Shown here: positions 19,328 through 28,506 of the stretch, one piece after another
Numbering within the stretch: the first letter of the stretch is position 1
Layout of the letters: the number at the start of each line of letters is the position of its first letter
NCBI RefSeq assembly: GCF_000007205.1
Contig: NC_005043.1
Coordinates: 1,161,936 to 1,225,935, forward strand
DNA length: 64,000 nt
Direction: 5' to 3'
Origin: Chlamydia pneumoniae TW-183
GTDB lineage: Bacteria; Chlamydiota; Chlamydiia; Chlamydiales; Chlamydiaceae
Made by a program: the position numbers and the translations under genes
Notes under the pieces: model-generated
Told to the model about the DNA's origin: nothing
Databases searched by the model: none
The model's input: the letters and a program-made list of their open reading frames with translations, nothing else

Positions 19328-19915
19328 TTAATTTACCTTAGCTGGTTCAGCATTTTCGAAATTTAGGAATCCTAATGCAGTTAAGCAAAAACCGAATTTT
19401 TGTTTGATGTTGATGTAATTATGGAAGAATTGGAATTCGCTATGCTTTGCTATAGAGCGTAGGTCAAGTTCGTGTTGTAGGGATTTTTTCAACCACATTT
19501 TAGCATGGGTTTCTGCAATTTCGTCATTTATCCATGTAGGGAAGAATTCAACATATTCTGCTGCCCATCCGCCAATAAGCTCTCCATTTTTATCTTTACC
19601 CCAGCAAATGCCGATTCCGGTGGCGATCGCATGGGTTCCGTCAGAGAGAGCAGCACCACGACCCGCCATGATTACTTCAAGGACAGCGCCGTGTTTGAAA
19701 GATTTTACACAGGTATCTACAGGAACGATATTCCCAAAGAGCTCTTTAGGAAGTACAGATGTATAAGGGACGATATTAAAATTTTCGATTTTTGCTTGTA
19801 GAAGAGCAGAATCGTAGCAGAAAGTTTCAAAGGGTTGTGGGGGCATACCGTCATCAGATTCACCAATGCCCCCTGTATGGAATGCTAGCGTGGGATAACG
19901 AGTTCCGTAAGCCAT
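19328..19915 (-). CDS. aaxB: AaxB, pyruvoyl-dependent arginine decarboxylase proenzyme
   Basis: The 195-residue proenzyme is expected to cleave itself between Thr52 and Ser53 ([15 protein letters not shown]), turning Ser53 into the pyruvoyl cofactor and giving beta and alpha subunits. It converts arginine to agmatine and CO2, consuming a proton, so it may serve acid resistance or lower host arginine. Both residues of the cleavage pair are present and no stop interrupts the frame, so the enzyme should be active, unlike the inactivated copies known in some C. trachomatis strains. It sits between aaxA and aaxC. Confidence 0.94.
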   Translation of the reverse strand: MAYGTRYPTLAFHTGGIGESDDGMPPQPFETFCYDSALLQAKIENFNIVPYTSVLPKELFGNIVPVDTCVKSFKHGAVLEVIMAGRGAALSDGTHAIATGIGICWGKDKNGELIGGWAAEYVEFFPTWINDEIAETHAKMWLKKSLQHELDLRSIAKHSEFQFFHNYINIKQKFGFCLTALGFLNFENAEPAKVN

Positions 19916-19948
19916 AAGTTACTCCTAAATAATATTGGTGTGGTTTTG

Positions 19949-21265
19949 TTATAAGGAAAGATTTGCACGCAGGCCATACACTTGAGAGGTTCTCCTCTCT
20001 GGGCGTAACGCTGGGTGGATATAGAGTTGGAAATCTGGAGTTAGAGATATATAAGGTCCAAAGCCAATAGTAGCGAAAGCTTCCATAACAGACTCATAAC
20101 GTCGTAGCTTGTTCACATTGGAAATCGCTTTAGCATTTACCTTATTTGTAGCAAATCCTATGCCAAGAAGATCTTGAGAGTGGCGGTTTAAGGGATTCTC
20201 AGAGACAAGACCTAAAACATACGAACGGTTTATGGGGAGTGCTGTTCCCGTAGCTCCGTTGATTCTTCCGAATAGATAGAGCTTTTCATGAATATGTTGA
20301 GCAGCATTCAGGGACCATCCTGTGACCTGGGAGTTTTGCTCAGGAACTTTGCGTGTGCTATAGAGCAATACAGAGTACTGTCCATCTCCACACGAAGGTT
20401 TTGGAGTCCAGGAGGCGTAGCCGTAAAAGTTGTATTTGCTTTTTGTCAGATTATAAATCGAAAAGTTGGTTCCATCAATATTATAGGAATCTTGAAAACC
20501 TAGTTGAACCTTGATTTCAGAATTTGGAGTGAACTGCAGATAAGCACCTGTACTTCCCAATGAGTAGGTAGCACTTGCGTTTTGTGATAAGGCGTAGCTA
20601 ATAAACCCAGAGTACTGATCATTATCGTAAAGCGTGCCGTCTATAGCATAGAGGCTGTATTGTCCTATAGCTAGGGTCAAAAAGTCTCCAGGGAAAGTCT
20701 GAGAGAAGGTAAGCTGTGCTAGGTTATTTTCTCTATTAGAGTAATCATTCATACTGGAAGCGGTTCCCGCGGCTTGATTGGCGTCAACACCGTTAGTTTG
20801 CCAGTAATGTATCAACGTATAGCTAAAGTCTACGATTCCTTGACCTGCTGTTGGAGAATCATAAAGAGTCCAGGTAGTGCTAGGACTGAAGTAGAACTGC
20901 CACGAAGGAATCTCTAGGGCTTGCGTTTGGCCAAGAGCTTTGTGAGGGTAAAACCACTGGGGAAGAATACTGAAGTCCAAGGATATCTGAGTATTTGTCG
21001 CTTTTTCTACAGATGTTAATAGGTTGGATACGGAAACGCCATCCTTCCAAGGATGTGAACAGAAGATATTAGTAACTGGAGAGAGAAGGCTGTTATGATG
21101 TGGAGTTTCCGAAGGGGCGCTTTCTTTTATGGACTCGGGATGTTTTTTTTGAATTCTTGCTTTATAACGATGGTAGTGGCCCGTCGTTTCTTTAGGAGTT
21201 TCGGCATAAGAGGAAATTCCAAGAGCGCAGAGTCCTGAAAGTAAAAGAAAACGAAAGGATATCAT
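19949..21265 (-). CDS. aaxA: AaxA, outer-membrane porin for arginine uptake
   Basis: An OprB-like beta-barrel porin of about 438 residues from the ATG at 21265, which opens a signal peptide (MISFRFLLLSGLCALGISSYAE) and is preceded by GGGGAA. The frame is open back to 21373 but the added residues spoil the signal peptide. The mature part has alternating aromatic/hydrophobic strands typical of a barrel (for example FSYTLIHYWQ, ATYSLGSTGAYLQF). It is the first gene of aaxABC and is thought to let arginine across the outer membrane. The C terminus ends in Leu rather than the usual Phe. Confidence 0.88.
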   Translation of the reverse strand: MISFRFLLLSGLCALGISSYAETPKETTGHYHRYKARIQKKHPESIKESAPSETPHHNSLLSPVTNIFCSHPWKDGVSVSNLLTSVEKATNTQISLDFSILPQWFYPHKALGQTQALEIPSWQFYFSPSTTWTLYDSPTAGQGIVDFSYTLIHYWQTNGVDANQAAGTASSMNDYSNRENNLAQLTFSQTFPGDFLTLAIGQYSLYAIDGTLYDNDQYSGFISYALSQNASATYSLGSTGAYLQFTPNSEIKVQLGFQDSYNIDGTNFSIYNLTKSKYNFYGYASWTPKPSCGDGQYSVLLYSTRKVPEQNSQVTGWSLNAAQHIHEKLYLFGRINGATGTALPINRSYVLGLVSENPLNRHSQDLLGIGFATNKVNAKAISNVNKLRRYESVMEAFATIGFGPYISLTPDFQLYIHPALRPERRTSQVYGLRANLSL

Positions 21266-21493
21266 GAATTCCCCGTAGAAGAAGGCATAGTGTTTTTTTT
21301 TGACTCTAAAAAAAAGAATTGTTTTTATGTAGCAAAAATTTTCTTCTGAGGGGAGGAATGCTATGGAATCCACAGTATCAGTCGTTAAGAATTCTCCTGA
21401 GTAGTCTTTTTTCTTATTATTCTAAAATTATTTTTTATTGAGATCGAGAACCCACAAAAGTAAACGTCAGGGAGTGCTTATCTTTAAGAAGGA

Positions 21494-22282
21494 TTATTCG
21501 TGCATTTGGTGGCGCAGAAGAAGAGCCGCCGCTTCATTGCTGAGTAATTTTTTAGAGTAGTTGTACTGTACTTGTGCAATGTTATCAAAATAGATCGGGG
21601 GGTGAAGTTCCTGAGCTTTATAGGTGATTCCGAAATAAGCAATTCCATATTTTTGGCATAGATCACCGATGCGAAGGACATTTTCTTTTTGGTTATCAAT
21701 ATAGATAATCTTAGCGGGTAAGGGGGTGCATATTTCCAAGAAGAGATCGAGTCCCGGTCCTTTGTGGTAGTCTCCAGAAAAAAGAATTCCCGATGTGTAG
21801 AGAAGGTTCTTGGGTAGGGGAGCTTGAGGTTGTGGAGCAGTATCTTCTAAGGAGACGTTGAGCATATGAAGTTGCTTTAGGGTAAGATCTTTAGCTGTTT
21901 TAGGACGTTCCGTGTAGACAAAGGTTGTCTTTCCTTGCTTCTGGATTTTCTCAATGAGTAGAAAAATAGCAGATTCTATAGGCTGAACGGTTCCCATTTC
22001 TTGAATTTCAATCCAGAAAGGAACTACAGCCTCCCAAGCTTCTTGTTCTGGGGTTCCCTGTTTCTGTAACCCCTGGATTGCTTTGCTTTTCCATATAGAA
22101 TGAGAGAGAGCCTCTCCTCCTTGAAGAAGCGTATCATCAAGATCTAAGATCAGCCAGAAGTTCTCTTCATCATAGAGGATATCACCAGCAACTTCATGAA
22201 TGGACCTGACCTCGGCATAACGACAAGAAGCATAGAACGACGAGCAGGAGAATAAGAAAGTGAAGAACAACCAGGTTTTCAT
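21494..22282 (-). CDS. Secreted HAD-like protein, DUF2608 family (CT371-like)
   Basis: From the ATG at 22282 the protein has ~262 residues with a signal peptide (MKTWLFFTFLFSCSSFYASC). A canonical HAD motif I, DLDDT at residues 47-51, follows, and a later acidic motif (IIYIDNQKENVLRIGDL) fits HAD motif IV. The nucleophile Asp47 is intact, so phosphatase activity is possible in the periplasm or beyond. Two diverged paralogues lie at 61739 and 62781. It is downstream of aroDE with little space and may be transcribed with the shikimate operon. Substrate unknown. Confidence 0.78.
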   Translation of the reverse strand: MKTWLFFTFLFSCSSFYASCRYAEVRSIHEVAGDILYDEENFWLILDLDDTLLQGGEALSHSIWKSKAIQGLQKQGTPEQEAWEAVVPFWIEIQEMGTVQPIESAIFLLIEKIQKQGKTTFVYTERPKTAKDLTLKQLHMLNVSLEDTAPQPQAPLPKNLLYTSGILFSGDYHKGPGLDLFLEICTPLPAKIIYIDNQKENVLRIGDLCQKYGIAYFGITYKAQELHPPIYFDNIAQVQYNYSKKLLSNEAAALLLRHQMHE

Positions 22283-22331
22283 AACGTACCTTGCAATCTT
22301 TTGGACAAGGATAGAGTAAGACAAGTATTTT

Positions 22332-23765
22332 TTATACTTTTGCCATGAAGTTTTTTACATAGTTTCGGAAAGAGTCACAAGACTCTGGAGTTAGGAAATC
22401 TGGGAACCAAAGAGCAAATTGTAGCAGGGCTTGTTCTATGAACATTTCGTAGCCATGGATAATGAGAGAGCCATGTTTTTGAGCACGTTCAAGGTAGGGA
22501 GAGGGATGCGGTTTGGTATTGATGTCCATGACTATAGGAGGGAATCTCCAAGGGAAGGTCACTTCCGGAGGGAGACAGTTGATGATTATGTCTATAGTTT
22601 TAAAATTCTCTAAGGAGCCTAAGGGATAGGCTTTGCCTTTACAGCAAGTAGCTAAAGCAGCTGCTGAAGAAAGAGTTCTATTGAAGATGTGGAGATTAGC
22701 ACCTTGCATCGCCAGTGTTGCAGCGATTGCTTTAGCAGCACCTCCAGCACCTACAATGGCAATGTGTTTGTTGTTAACAGAGATATTCTTTTGTTTTAGG
22801 AGTTTGGCTACTCCCTCACCGTCTGTATTGTAACCTAGAATTTTCTGATTTCGGAAGACCAGGGTGTTTATAGACTCGCAGAGTTGCGCCGATGCATCAA
22901 GAGCATCGACATGGTCGAAGATTGCGGTTTTTAGTGGCATAGTGACACTAAGTCCTGAAAAAGGAAGATCTCGGATCGCAGAGAAAAAGGTGACGACTTC
23001 CCCTATAGTAACAGGGAATTTGATATATGTTGCATTGAGAGAAAGCTTAGAGAGTAAGAAGTTGTGGGAGAGGTGACTGATGCTACGGTCTACAGGATCT
23101 CCGATGAGTCCGTAAATGTGTGATTTTTCAGATAGCTTCGAGTAGTTATAGGAGAGCAGCTCCTCAAGTTTAGGTTGTCCCGGGGCTACTTGAGGCGCAC
23201 TGATTCCAGCAGCGTAATTCATAGCGTTGCTGATCAGTGGGGAGAGAACTCTAGAGGGGAGCCCATGGGTTCCCATACAAAGGACTGTAGATGGTTTTGG
23301 TAACAGGCGAGCTTTTTTTATATAATTCAGAGCTTCACTGGAGTTCTCTGGGGAGAGTACGATTTTGTAGATCTCAGCGGGAGTTGCAAGCATCTCATTA
23401 TAGATTGCATCGAGGTCTTCATTTTTGTCTGTATGATAGGAAAGGATGAGCTTTATTTTAGGATGGCTCTTGCGGATGGTTTGAAGGGCGGTCTTAGGAA
23501 GACTCACATCGATATCCATCCACTTGGGTTCAAGTTTTGCTAGGGAATATAGTTTTTGAATCCATAGCGCTGTCGACATCTCTTTGTGTTGTCTAAAGGT
23601 GAGGATGGGGTTTTGGGCTGTGGTAATGAGGGTATGCAGTTCTTGATCATCAAGTTCGTTTATGAGATCGAGTCGTAGTTCTATAATATCTACAAGGTGT
23701 AGAGACTTTAGAATTTGTTGTTTTGCTTCACAAAATGAGGGACCGCTAACAGTGGCGCATAACAT
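22332..23765 (-). CDS. aroDE: Bifunctional 3-dehydroquinate dehydratase / shikimate dehydrogenase (AroDE)
   Basis: A natural fusion of ~477 residues. Residues 1-215 are a type I dehydroquinase with the catalytic His111 (LSYHTD) and the Schiff-base Lys134 (EIYKIVLS). Residues ~216-477 are shikimate dehydrogenase with Lys279 (SVTMPLK), Asp315 (GYNTDGEG) and an NADP-binding IVGAGGAAKAIA. It performs steps 3 and 4 of chorismate synthesis, with AroB upstream. The frame is open to 23843, but MLCATVSG at 23765 is the family start and overlaps the aroB stop by 20 bases. The fusion is a known chlamydial (and plant-like) arrangement, not an assembly artefact. Confidence 0.94.
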   Translation of the reverse strand: MLCATVSGPSFCEAKQQILKSLHLVDIIELRLDLINELDDQELHTLITTAQNPILTFRQHKEMSTALWIQKLYSLAKLEPKWMDIDVSLPKTALQTIRKSHPKIKLILSYHTDKNEDLDAIYNEMLATPAEIYKIVLSPENSSEALNYIKKARLLPKPSTVLCMGTHGLPSRVLSPLISNAMNYAAGISAPQVAPGQPKLEELLSYNYSKLSEKSHIYGLIGDPVDRSISHLSHNFLLSKLSLNATYIKFPVTIGEVVTFFSAIRDLPFSGLSVTMPLKTAIFDHVDALDASAQLCESINTLVFRNQKILGYNTDGEGVAKLLKQKNISVNNKHIAIVGAGGAAKAIAATLAMQGANLHIFNRTLSSAAALATCCKGKAYPLGSLENFKTIDIIINCLPPEVTFPWRFPPIVMDINTKPHPSPYLERAQKHGSLIIHGYEMFIEQALLQFALWFPDFLTPESCDSFRNYVKNFMAKV

Positions 23766-24888
23766 GACACTCACTCCATAGTATATCATAGAGAATCTCC
23801 ATATTTGGAGATGCACAATAGGTACCATTAAAGGGAGCTGCACGACCTAGATGCTCTATCATGATCATTTTTAGTTCGTGTTGAGAAAGATTTTTTTTAT
23901 CGTATCCTAAAGTGTAGATGATATTTTCAGGACTATACAAGCTGTTGTGGAGATGTTCCGGAACAATAGATTGTAAATCTTTCAAAGTAGAAGGGAGATT
24001 AAATCGTTTTAGGAGTCTTTCAAGTTGGTCTATGAGTTGTGGGGTTTTCATAACTCCTTCAGCAAGAGATATTCTTGTTTCTATCATCATACCGACACTT
24101 ACGGCTTGGCCATGATTTACCGTTCCTTTTGCCAGGGTTTCTATAGCGTGGGCTATGGAGTGACCGAAGTTTAGGATTTTTCTCAGACTTCGGTCATAGG
24201 GATCTTCAGCGACAATCGCCGCTTTGATTTGGCAGTTTCTTTTGATGAACTCGTGGAGGATCTGCGATGAAGAAAATAGCATTTTACTATGGCTATTTAG
24301 AAATTCCCAGAGATAAGCATCCGCGATGAATCCATGTTTTATTGCTTCTGCAATTCCATGATACCATTCTTCTCTTGGGAGTGTAGAGAGGAACTGAGGA
24401 CACATCCATACTTCCTTGGGTAAGTAGAATGTCCCCAGTCGATTTTTGATTCCTCGTAAGTTGATTCCATTTTTCCCCCCGATACTCGTATCTACCATTG
24501 CGGTGATCGTCGTGGGAATTAGATATAGAGGGAGCCCTCGACAATATGTAGCAGCTAAAAATCCTGTCATATCTAAAACAGTCCCCCCTCCAATTCCAAT
24601 AATTGAAGATTTCGGAGAGATATTCTGATCTACAAGCTGATATTGTAGAGATATGAATGTTTCCCAGGTTTTGTTAGGTTCTCCAGGAGGAAAGGTTAGG
24701 ACAATGACTTGATATCCTAACATTTTAATATGGTCTAAGATAGGACCTAGGAGATGCTGTTGTACTGAAACGTCTGTAATAATGACTAAGGGATACGCTG
24801 TGGATATAGAAGAGAACAACTTCTTCTGGAAGAAGTTGGATATGAGTTTCACTACATGGGGAGTCGTAATTATTGTCTCTGACATCAT
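23746..24888 (-). CDS. aroB: 3-dehydroquinate synthase
   Basis: Converts DAHP to 3-dehydroquinate using NAD+ and a divalent metal. Signatures: [40 protein letters not shown], and metal-ligand histidines in [12 protein letters not shown] and [10 protein letters not shown]. About 380 residues, slightly long for the family. The frame starts at 24900; ATGs at 24888 and 24885 are better placed at the aroC stop (24885), so start is uncertain by a few codons. Fourth gene of the aroA-aroK-aroC-aroB-aroDE operon. Confidence 0.94.
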   Translation of the reverse strand: MMSETIITTPHVVKLISNFFQKKLFSSISTAYPLVIITDVSVQQHLLGPILDHIKMLGYQVIVLTFPPGEPNKTWETFISLQYQLVDQNISPKSSIIGIGGGTVLDMTGFLAATYCRGLPLYLIPTTITAMVDTSIGGKNGINLRGIKNRLGTFYLPKEVWMCPQFLSTLPREEWYHGIAEAIKHGFIADAYLWEFLNSHSKMLFSSSQILHEFIKRNCQIKAAIVAEDPYDRSLRKILNFGHSIAHAIETLAKGTVNHGQAVSVGMMIETRISLAEGVMKTPQLIDQLERLLKRFNLPSTLKDLQSIVPEHLHNSLYSPENIIYTLGYDKKNLSQHELKMIMIEHLGRAAPFNGTYCASPNMEILYDILWSECHVMRHC

Positions 24889-25964
24889 AGTTTGGAGCAT
24901 CGTTGGTATAATACAAGATCTGCAAGAACAAGGTTTATCATAGCCTCAACAACAGGGACAGCGCGTATGGCGACACAAGGATCATGACGTCCTGTTTGAG
25001 GTGTCCTATAGGTAGTTTCTTTTTTTGTCTTTGTCACTGTAGCACAGGGTCGCTTTATCGAAGAGGTAGGTTTAAATGCTATGCGCCCTTCTATAGGAAC
25101 TCCTATAGTTATGCCTCCTAGTGTGCCTCCACAGTTGTTAGACTTCAAGGTAATGTTTTCTCCTTCCATGACGAAGGGATCAGTATATTGTGAACCTCTC
25201 ATTTGAGCAGAGGCAAACCCTTTTCCTATTTCGAATCCTTTAGCGGCGGGGATGCTCATTAAAGCACTTGCTAAGAGGGCGTGCACTTTCCCAAAGAGGG
25301 GTTCCCCTAGAAAGTCGTGGATTGGAGACGTTATGAAAGAAATCACCCCACCTAGAGAATCAGAGTCGTCGTGTAGAGAAGTAAGGATCTCTTGGATTTT
25401 CTCATTAGGTAACGGTGAATAGAATGGCGAGGTGTGAATCTTGTGGATGAGCTCGGGGGAGATCTTCAGGTAGTGAGGGAGGGTTAGAGATCCTAACGAG
25501 GAGAGGTAGGCTAAAGTAAAAATGTTTTGATTCGCGAGGAATTTCTCTGCAACTACGCCAGCAGCGACGCGACATGCCGTCTCTCGAGCTGAGGAGCGAC
25601 CTCCTCCGTTAGGATCTACAATTCCGAATTTCTTTTCATAGGTATATTGGGAGTGGCCAGGACGGTAGAGCCTTTCACTGTTTTCATAAGGGGAGCTATC
25701 TACGTCAGTATTGAGGATTTGCAGGGATAGGGGAGTGCCTGTGGTCTTTCCTTTATAAACTCCAGAGAGGATTTGCACGATATCGTTTTCTTTGCGCGAT
25801 GAGGTTCCTGGATTTCCTGGACGACGGCGCTTCATGGCAGGAACAAAATCTGATTCATGGAGCTCGAGTCCTGCGGGACAACCATCGATTACAACTCCGA
25901 TTGAGGGACCGTGGGATTCTCCCCATGTTGTAAAAGAAAACAAAGAGCCAAAGCTATTTTTCAT
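24885..25964 (-). CDS. aroC: Chorismate synthase
   Basis: Last enzyme of the shikimate pathway, making chorismate from EPSP with reduced FMN. The family signatures [18 protein letters not shown] near the N terminus, [19 protein letters not shown] and [17 protein letters not shown] are all visible. 359 residues is normal. Its ATG overlaps the aroK stop as ATGA (25964-25961), a tight coupling. In Chlamydia chorismate probably feeds folate and menaquinone-type routes rather than full aromatic amino acid synthesis. Confidence 0.96.
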   Translation of the reverse strand: MKNSFGSLFSFTTWGESHGPSIGVVIDGCPAGLELHESDFVPAMKRRRPGNPGTSSRKENDIVQILSGVYKGKTTGTPLSLQILNTDVDSSPYENSERLYRPGHSQYTYEKKFGIVDPNGGGRSSARETACRVAAGVVAEKFLANQNIFTLAYLSSLGSLTLPHYLKISPELIHKIHTSPFYSPLPNEKIQEILTSLHDDSDSLGGVISFITSPIHDFLGEPLFGKVHALLASALMSIPAAKGFEIGKGFASAQMRGSQYTDPFVMEGENITLKSNNCGGTLGGITIGVPIEGRIAFKPTSSIKRPCATVTKTKKETTYRTPQTGRHDPCVAIRAVPVVEAMINLVLADLVLYQRCSKL

Positions 25965-26491
25965 GACTTTAACAAGGTAATGAGATCTTGAGACGCTTGT
26001 TCTAAGGAGCTCTTCGAGGAATGATCTACGTGATCCACGGGAAAAATGTAATCAGCAATTTCTTTCATTCTGTCGATGCGCTCAGTTAAAATCTCGCTTA
26101 GAGGTTTTGTTTTCATGGCTTCTTTCAGCCGTTCTGGTAACCCTCGTTTCTCGAGTCTTTCATAAATTAAAGGTAGTTCTACAGAGAGAAATACAAGAGC
26201 TCCCCTAGTTTGAATCGCTCGGTAAGAGGCTTCATACATCAAGGTCCCTCCACCAAGGGAGATCAAGGCATCTTCTGGAGGTAAAGTTTCAAGAATACGA
26301 GCTTCACATTCACTGAATTTCTGATCCCCATAAGCTTTATAGATCTCTGCAGATGAGGAGTATAGTGCACTGCTGTAGTTGCTTACAATTAAATCATCAA
26401 GATCATAAAAAGGAAGGTTTAGAAATTTAGCCAAAGCTTTCCCGAGCGAAGACTTTCCGCTTGTGGGTAGACCACATAGAATAATTGTCAT
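25961..26491 (-). CDS. aroK: Shikimate kinase
   Basis: Phosphorylates shikimate with ATP. The P-loop [14 protein letters not shown], the shikimate-binding Asp/Arg region (FYDLDDLI), SLGGGTLMY and the lid region [12 protein letters not shown] are visible. The open frame begins at a TTG (26503); the ATG at 26491 has a GAGGA ribosome site 7 bases upstream and gives 176 residues, typical for the family. Overlaps the aroA 3' end by about 65 bases and aroC by 4. Confidence 0.93.
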   Translation of the reverse strand: MTIILCGLPTSGKSSLGKALAKFLNLPFYDLDDLIVSNYSSALYSSSAEIYKAYGDQKFSECEARILETLPPEDALISLGGGTLMYEASYRAIQTRGALVFLSVELPLIYERLEKRGLPERLKEAMKTKPLSEILTERIDRMKEIADYIFPVDHVDHSSKSSLEQASQDLITLLKS

Positions 26492-27764
26492 GACATTCCT
26501 CAATTCGAGCTTCCATTATATTTAGAGTCTGAACGAAGTTAGGAAAGGTTTTCCTAACGCACGCAGTGTTGTGAATACGACTATCGCCAGAAGCATATAG
26601 AGCTGCTATGGTCAAGGCCATGGCAATTCTATGATCATCGTGAGAGTCCAAAACAGCACCGTAGAGGGGACTGGGATTCACCAGTAAGCCATCATGAGTT
26701 GGCTGTATGCATGCTCCCATTTTCTGTAGTTCTTCGGTGATTGCAAGAATGCGATCGCTTTCCTTGTCTTTAGCACTGCGTGCATTGTAGAGGTGCGAAG
26801 GGGAATCTGCAAAACAACAAAGGACTGTGAGAATGGGAAGAGCATCGATACAACCATCCATATCTATAGAGCCACCAGAGAACGACGAAGGGAATACTAA
26901 GATCTCTTCGTTGTCGTACTGTATAGAGGCTCCTAAGTTTTGCATGAGAGAAAAAAAGATTTTGTCTCCTTGGATATCTAAGATGTCCAAGTTACGAAGA
27001 CGTATCGGTTGGAGTGATTTTGAAAGTAGAGCAGCTGCAGCAATGAAAGCTGCGCTGCTGAAATCACCAGTTACGTGGTAAGAGAAACCTTGAGGATGTG
27101 AACTTCCCGGGAAAGAATAGGTAGTATCAGAACAAGAATAGGGAAGATGGAGTTTCTCTAACCACCAGAGACTAAGATCAAACCATGGACGCTCTTTCGG
27201 TTCTATGATAGTAAAGGAACAGGGACCTTCGGCTAACGAACATGCTACGGCTAGTGCTGAGGCAAATTGAGAATCACTACCTTCAACATCGCTATAAGCA
27301 GAGCGTAACGGTCCTGACATTGTGAAAGGTAGAACGCTTTTATCTGAAGAGAAATGAAACGAAGCTCCAAAGTTTCTCAAGGCTTGAAGTAGAGGGGCCA
27401 TAGGACGCCGTTGCAACTGTGACGATCCTGTGACGGTGATTTCTTTAGAGAAGACACAGGCAAGGGCAGTCATAAAACGCAACACGATACCAGAATTTCC
27501 AGCGTCTATGAGAGTATATTTTGGAAATATAGCCAAGGGATTGCCCACAATTTCCAAAATTTGAGGGAATTTCTTTATAGAAGCTCCCATCTGCTTGCAA
27601 GCACAAATCATAGCCTCAGTATCAGGAGAATCTAAATAATTATAAATTATAGATTTTCCCTCGGCAACAGAAGCCCATAGAATGGCTCTTAGAGTATGGG
27701 ACTTTGAGGAAGGAATGAAGGCGTTCCCATACACAGAAGAAGGTGAAACTTTATAAGTAAGCAT
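26427..27764 (-). CDS. aroA: 5-enolpyruvylshikimate-3-phosphate synthase
   Basis: Transfers enolpyruvyl from PEP to shikimate-3-phosphate. The N-terminal SSKSHTLRAI, the PEP-binding DAGNSGIVLRFMTAL, LQRRPMAPLLQAL and the C-terminal RSAKDKESDRI and SHDDHRIAMAL match EPSPS. First gene of the minus-strand aro operon. The C terminus extends beyond the usual end and overlaps aroK. 445 residues. Immediately upstream (27765-27834) is a short AT-rich gap before the di-iron protein gene, so a separate promoter could lie there. Confidence 0.95.
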   Translation of the reverse strand: MLTYKVSPSSVYGNAFIPSSKSHTLRAILWASVAEGKSIIYNYLDSPDTEAMICACKQMGASIKKFPQILEIVGNPLAIFPKYTLIDAGNSGIVLRFMTALACVFSKEITVTGSSQLQRRPMAPLLQALRNFGASFHFSSDKSVLPFTMSGPLRSAYSDVEGSDSQFASALAVACSLAEGPCSFTIIEPKERPWFDLSLWWLEKLHLPYSCSDTTYSFPGSSHPQGFSYHVTGDFSSAAFIAAAALLSKSLQPIRLRNLDILDIQGDKIFFSLMQNLGASIQYDNEEILVFPSSFSGGSIDMDGCIDALPILTVLCCFADSPSHLYNARSAKDKESDRILAITEELQKMGACIQPTHDGLLVNPSPLYGAVLDSHDDHRIAMALTIAALYASGDSRIHNTACVRKTFPNFVQTLNIMEARIEECHDNYSMWSTHKRKVFARESFG

Positions 27765-27834
27765 TGTAAAGCAAACTTATCTCTTTTTTTTTAGGTAATT
27801 TGCCTGACTTCTGATTTGTCGTCTAAGAAAAATT

Positions 27835-28506
27835 CTAGAACTTTGTAAAAGTCGAGGAAGGATCGAAGATCATTTGTTCTAATCTCTCTACAAACTGCAA
27901 GCAAAGCTCCCCTTCGAATTGGCAAGCATAGCCTAAGAGTTCCTCCCCGTGGGGGAGATCTTTAAGTTCACGTTCCATCTCTTGCAGATGGCCTTGCTCT
28001 TCTAAGATAATGGATTTTACCGTTATTTTACTTTGAGCTTCTTTCAGAATATCGTGATACAGAGGATAAAGTTCAGAAGCACGAAGTTCGATTGCGTAGG
28101 TAACTAAAATATACGCTGCAGTTTTTAACGTTTGTCCCGATAGGGAGTATTCATTTTCCAGTACTCGGCACGTCCTTAAATCTAGAAGATGGAGGTAATA
28201 TTTTGTAAGTAAGCCTCCCAGAAGATTTTTAGATGTATAGTCAGGGAGAGAAGTCTCTGAGATTCTAGAAATCTGAGTTTTTAGATAGTGACCATGACGA
28301 AATTCTTCAGCAGCATGTTTTAAAACTTCTTCCTTTACCTCCGTAGGATGTTCACTTGCGGAGATTTTTTTTGCTCCACTATTTTCTAAAAAGGACAGGG
28401 TATTTATCCATTGTGCATGCCAATAGTTGGAAGCTACGATCTCTTTGAGAACGGGCTCCCAACGAGAGGCTGTGTGGATAAAGTGTTTTACTGTGGTTGT
28501 AGACAT
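27835..28506 (-). CDS. Ferritin-like di-iron protein coupled to the biotin operon
   Basis: Not a recognised named gene. The 223-residue protein is all-helical by appearance and has the full ferritin-like di-iron ligand pattern: a Glu in helix 1 (Glu41, FLENSG), ExxH in helix 2 (Glu68-x-x-His71, AAEEFRHG), a Glu in helix 3 (Glu140, TYAIELRASE) and ExxH in helix 4 (Glu170-x-x-His173, LEEQGHLQE). Such proteins are oxygenases, oxidases or iron stores. The ATG overlaps the bioA stop by 19 bases, so it is probably co-translated with biotin genes. It differs from CADD (CT610), the chlamydial pABA-synthesis di-metal protein, but shares the general type of helical bundle with ExxH ligands. A role in making the pimeloyl precursor, or in protecting biotin synthase iron-sulfur chemistry, is speculation. 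Confidence 0.7.
   Translation of the reverse strand: MSTTTVKHFIHTASRWEPVLKEIVASNYWHAQWINTLSFLENSGAKKISASEHPTEVKEEVLKHAAEEFRHGHYLKTQISRISETSLPDYTSKNLLGGLLTKYYLHLLDLRTCRVLENEYSLSGQTLKTAAYILVTYAIELRASELYPLYHDILKEAQSKITVKSIILEEQGHLQEMERELKDLPHGEELLGYACQFEGELCLQFVERLEQMIFDPSSTFTKF

Noticed and set aside
22332..23765. AroD-AroE joined frame as an assembly or frameshift artefact
   Set aside because: Both halves have intact catalytic motifs and the fusion is a known chlamydial arrangement.
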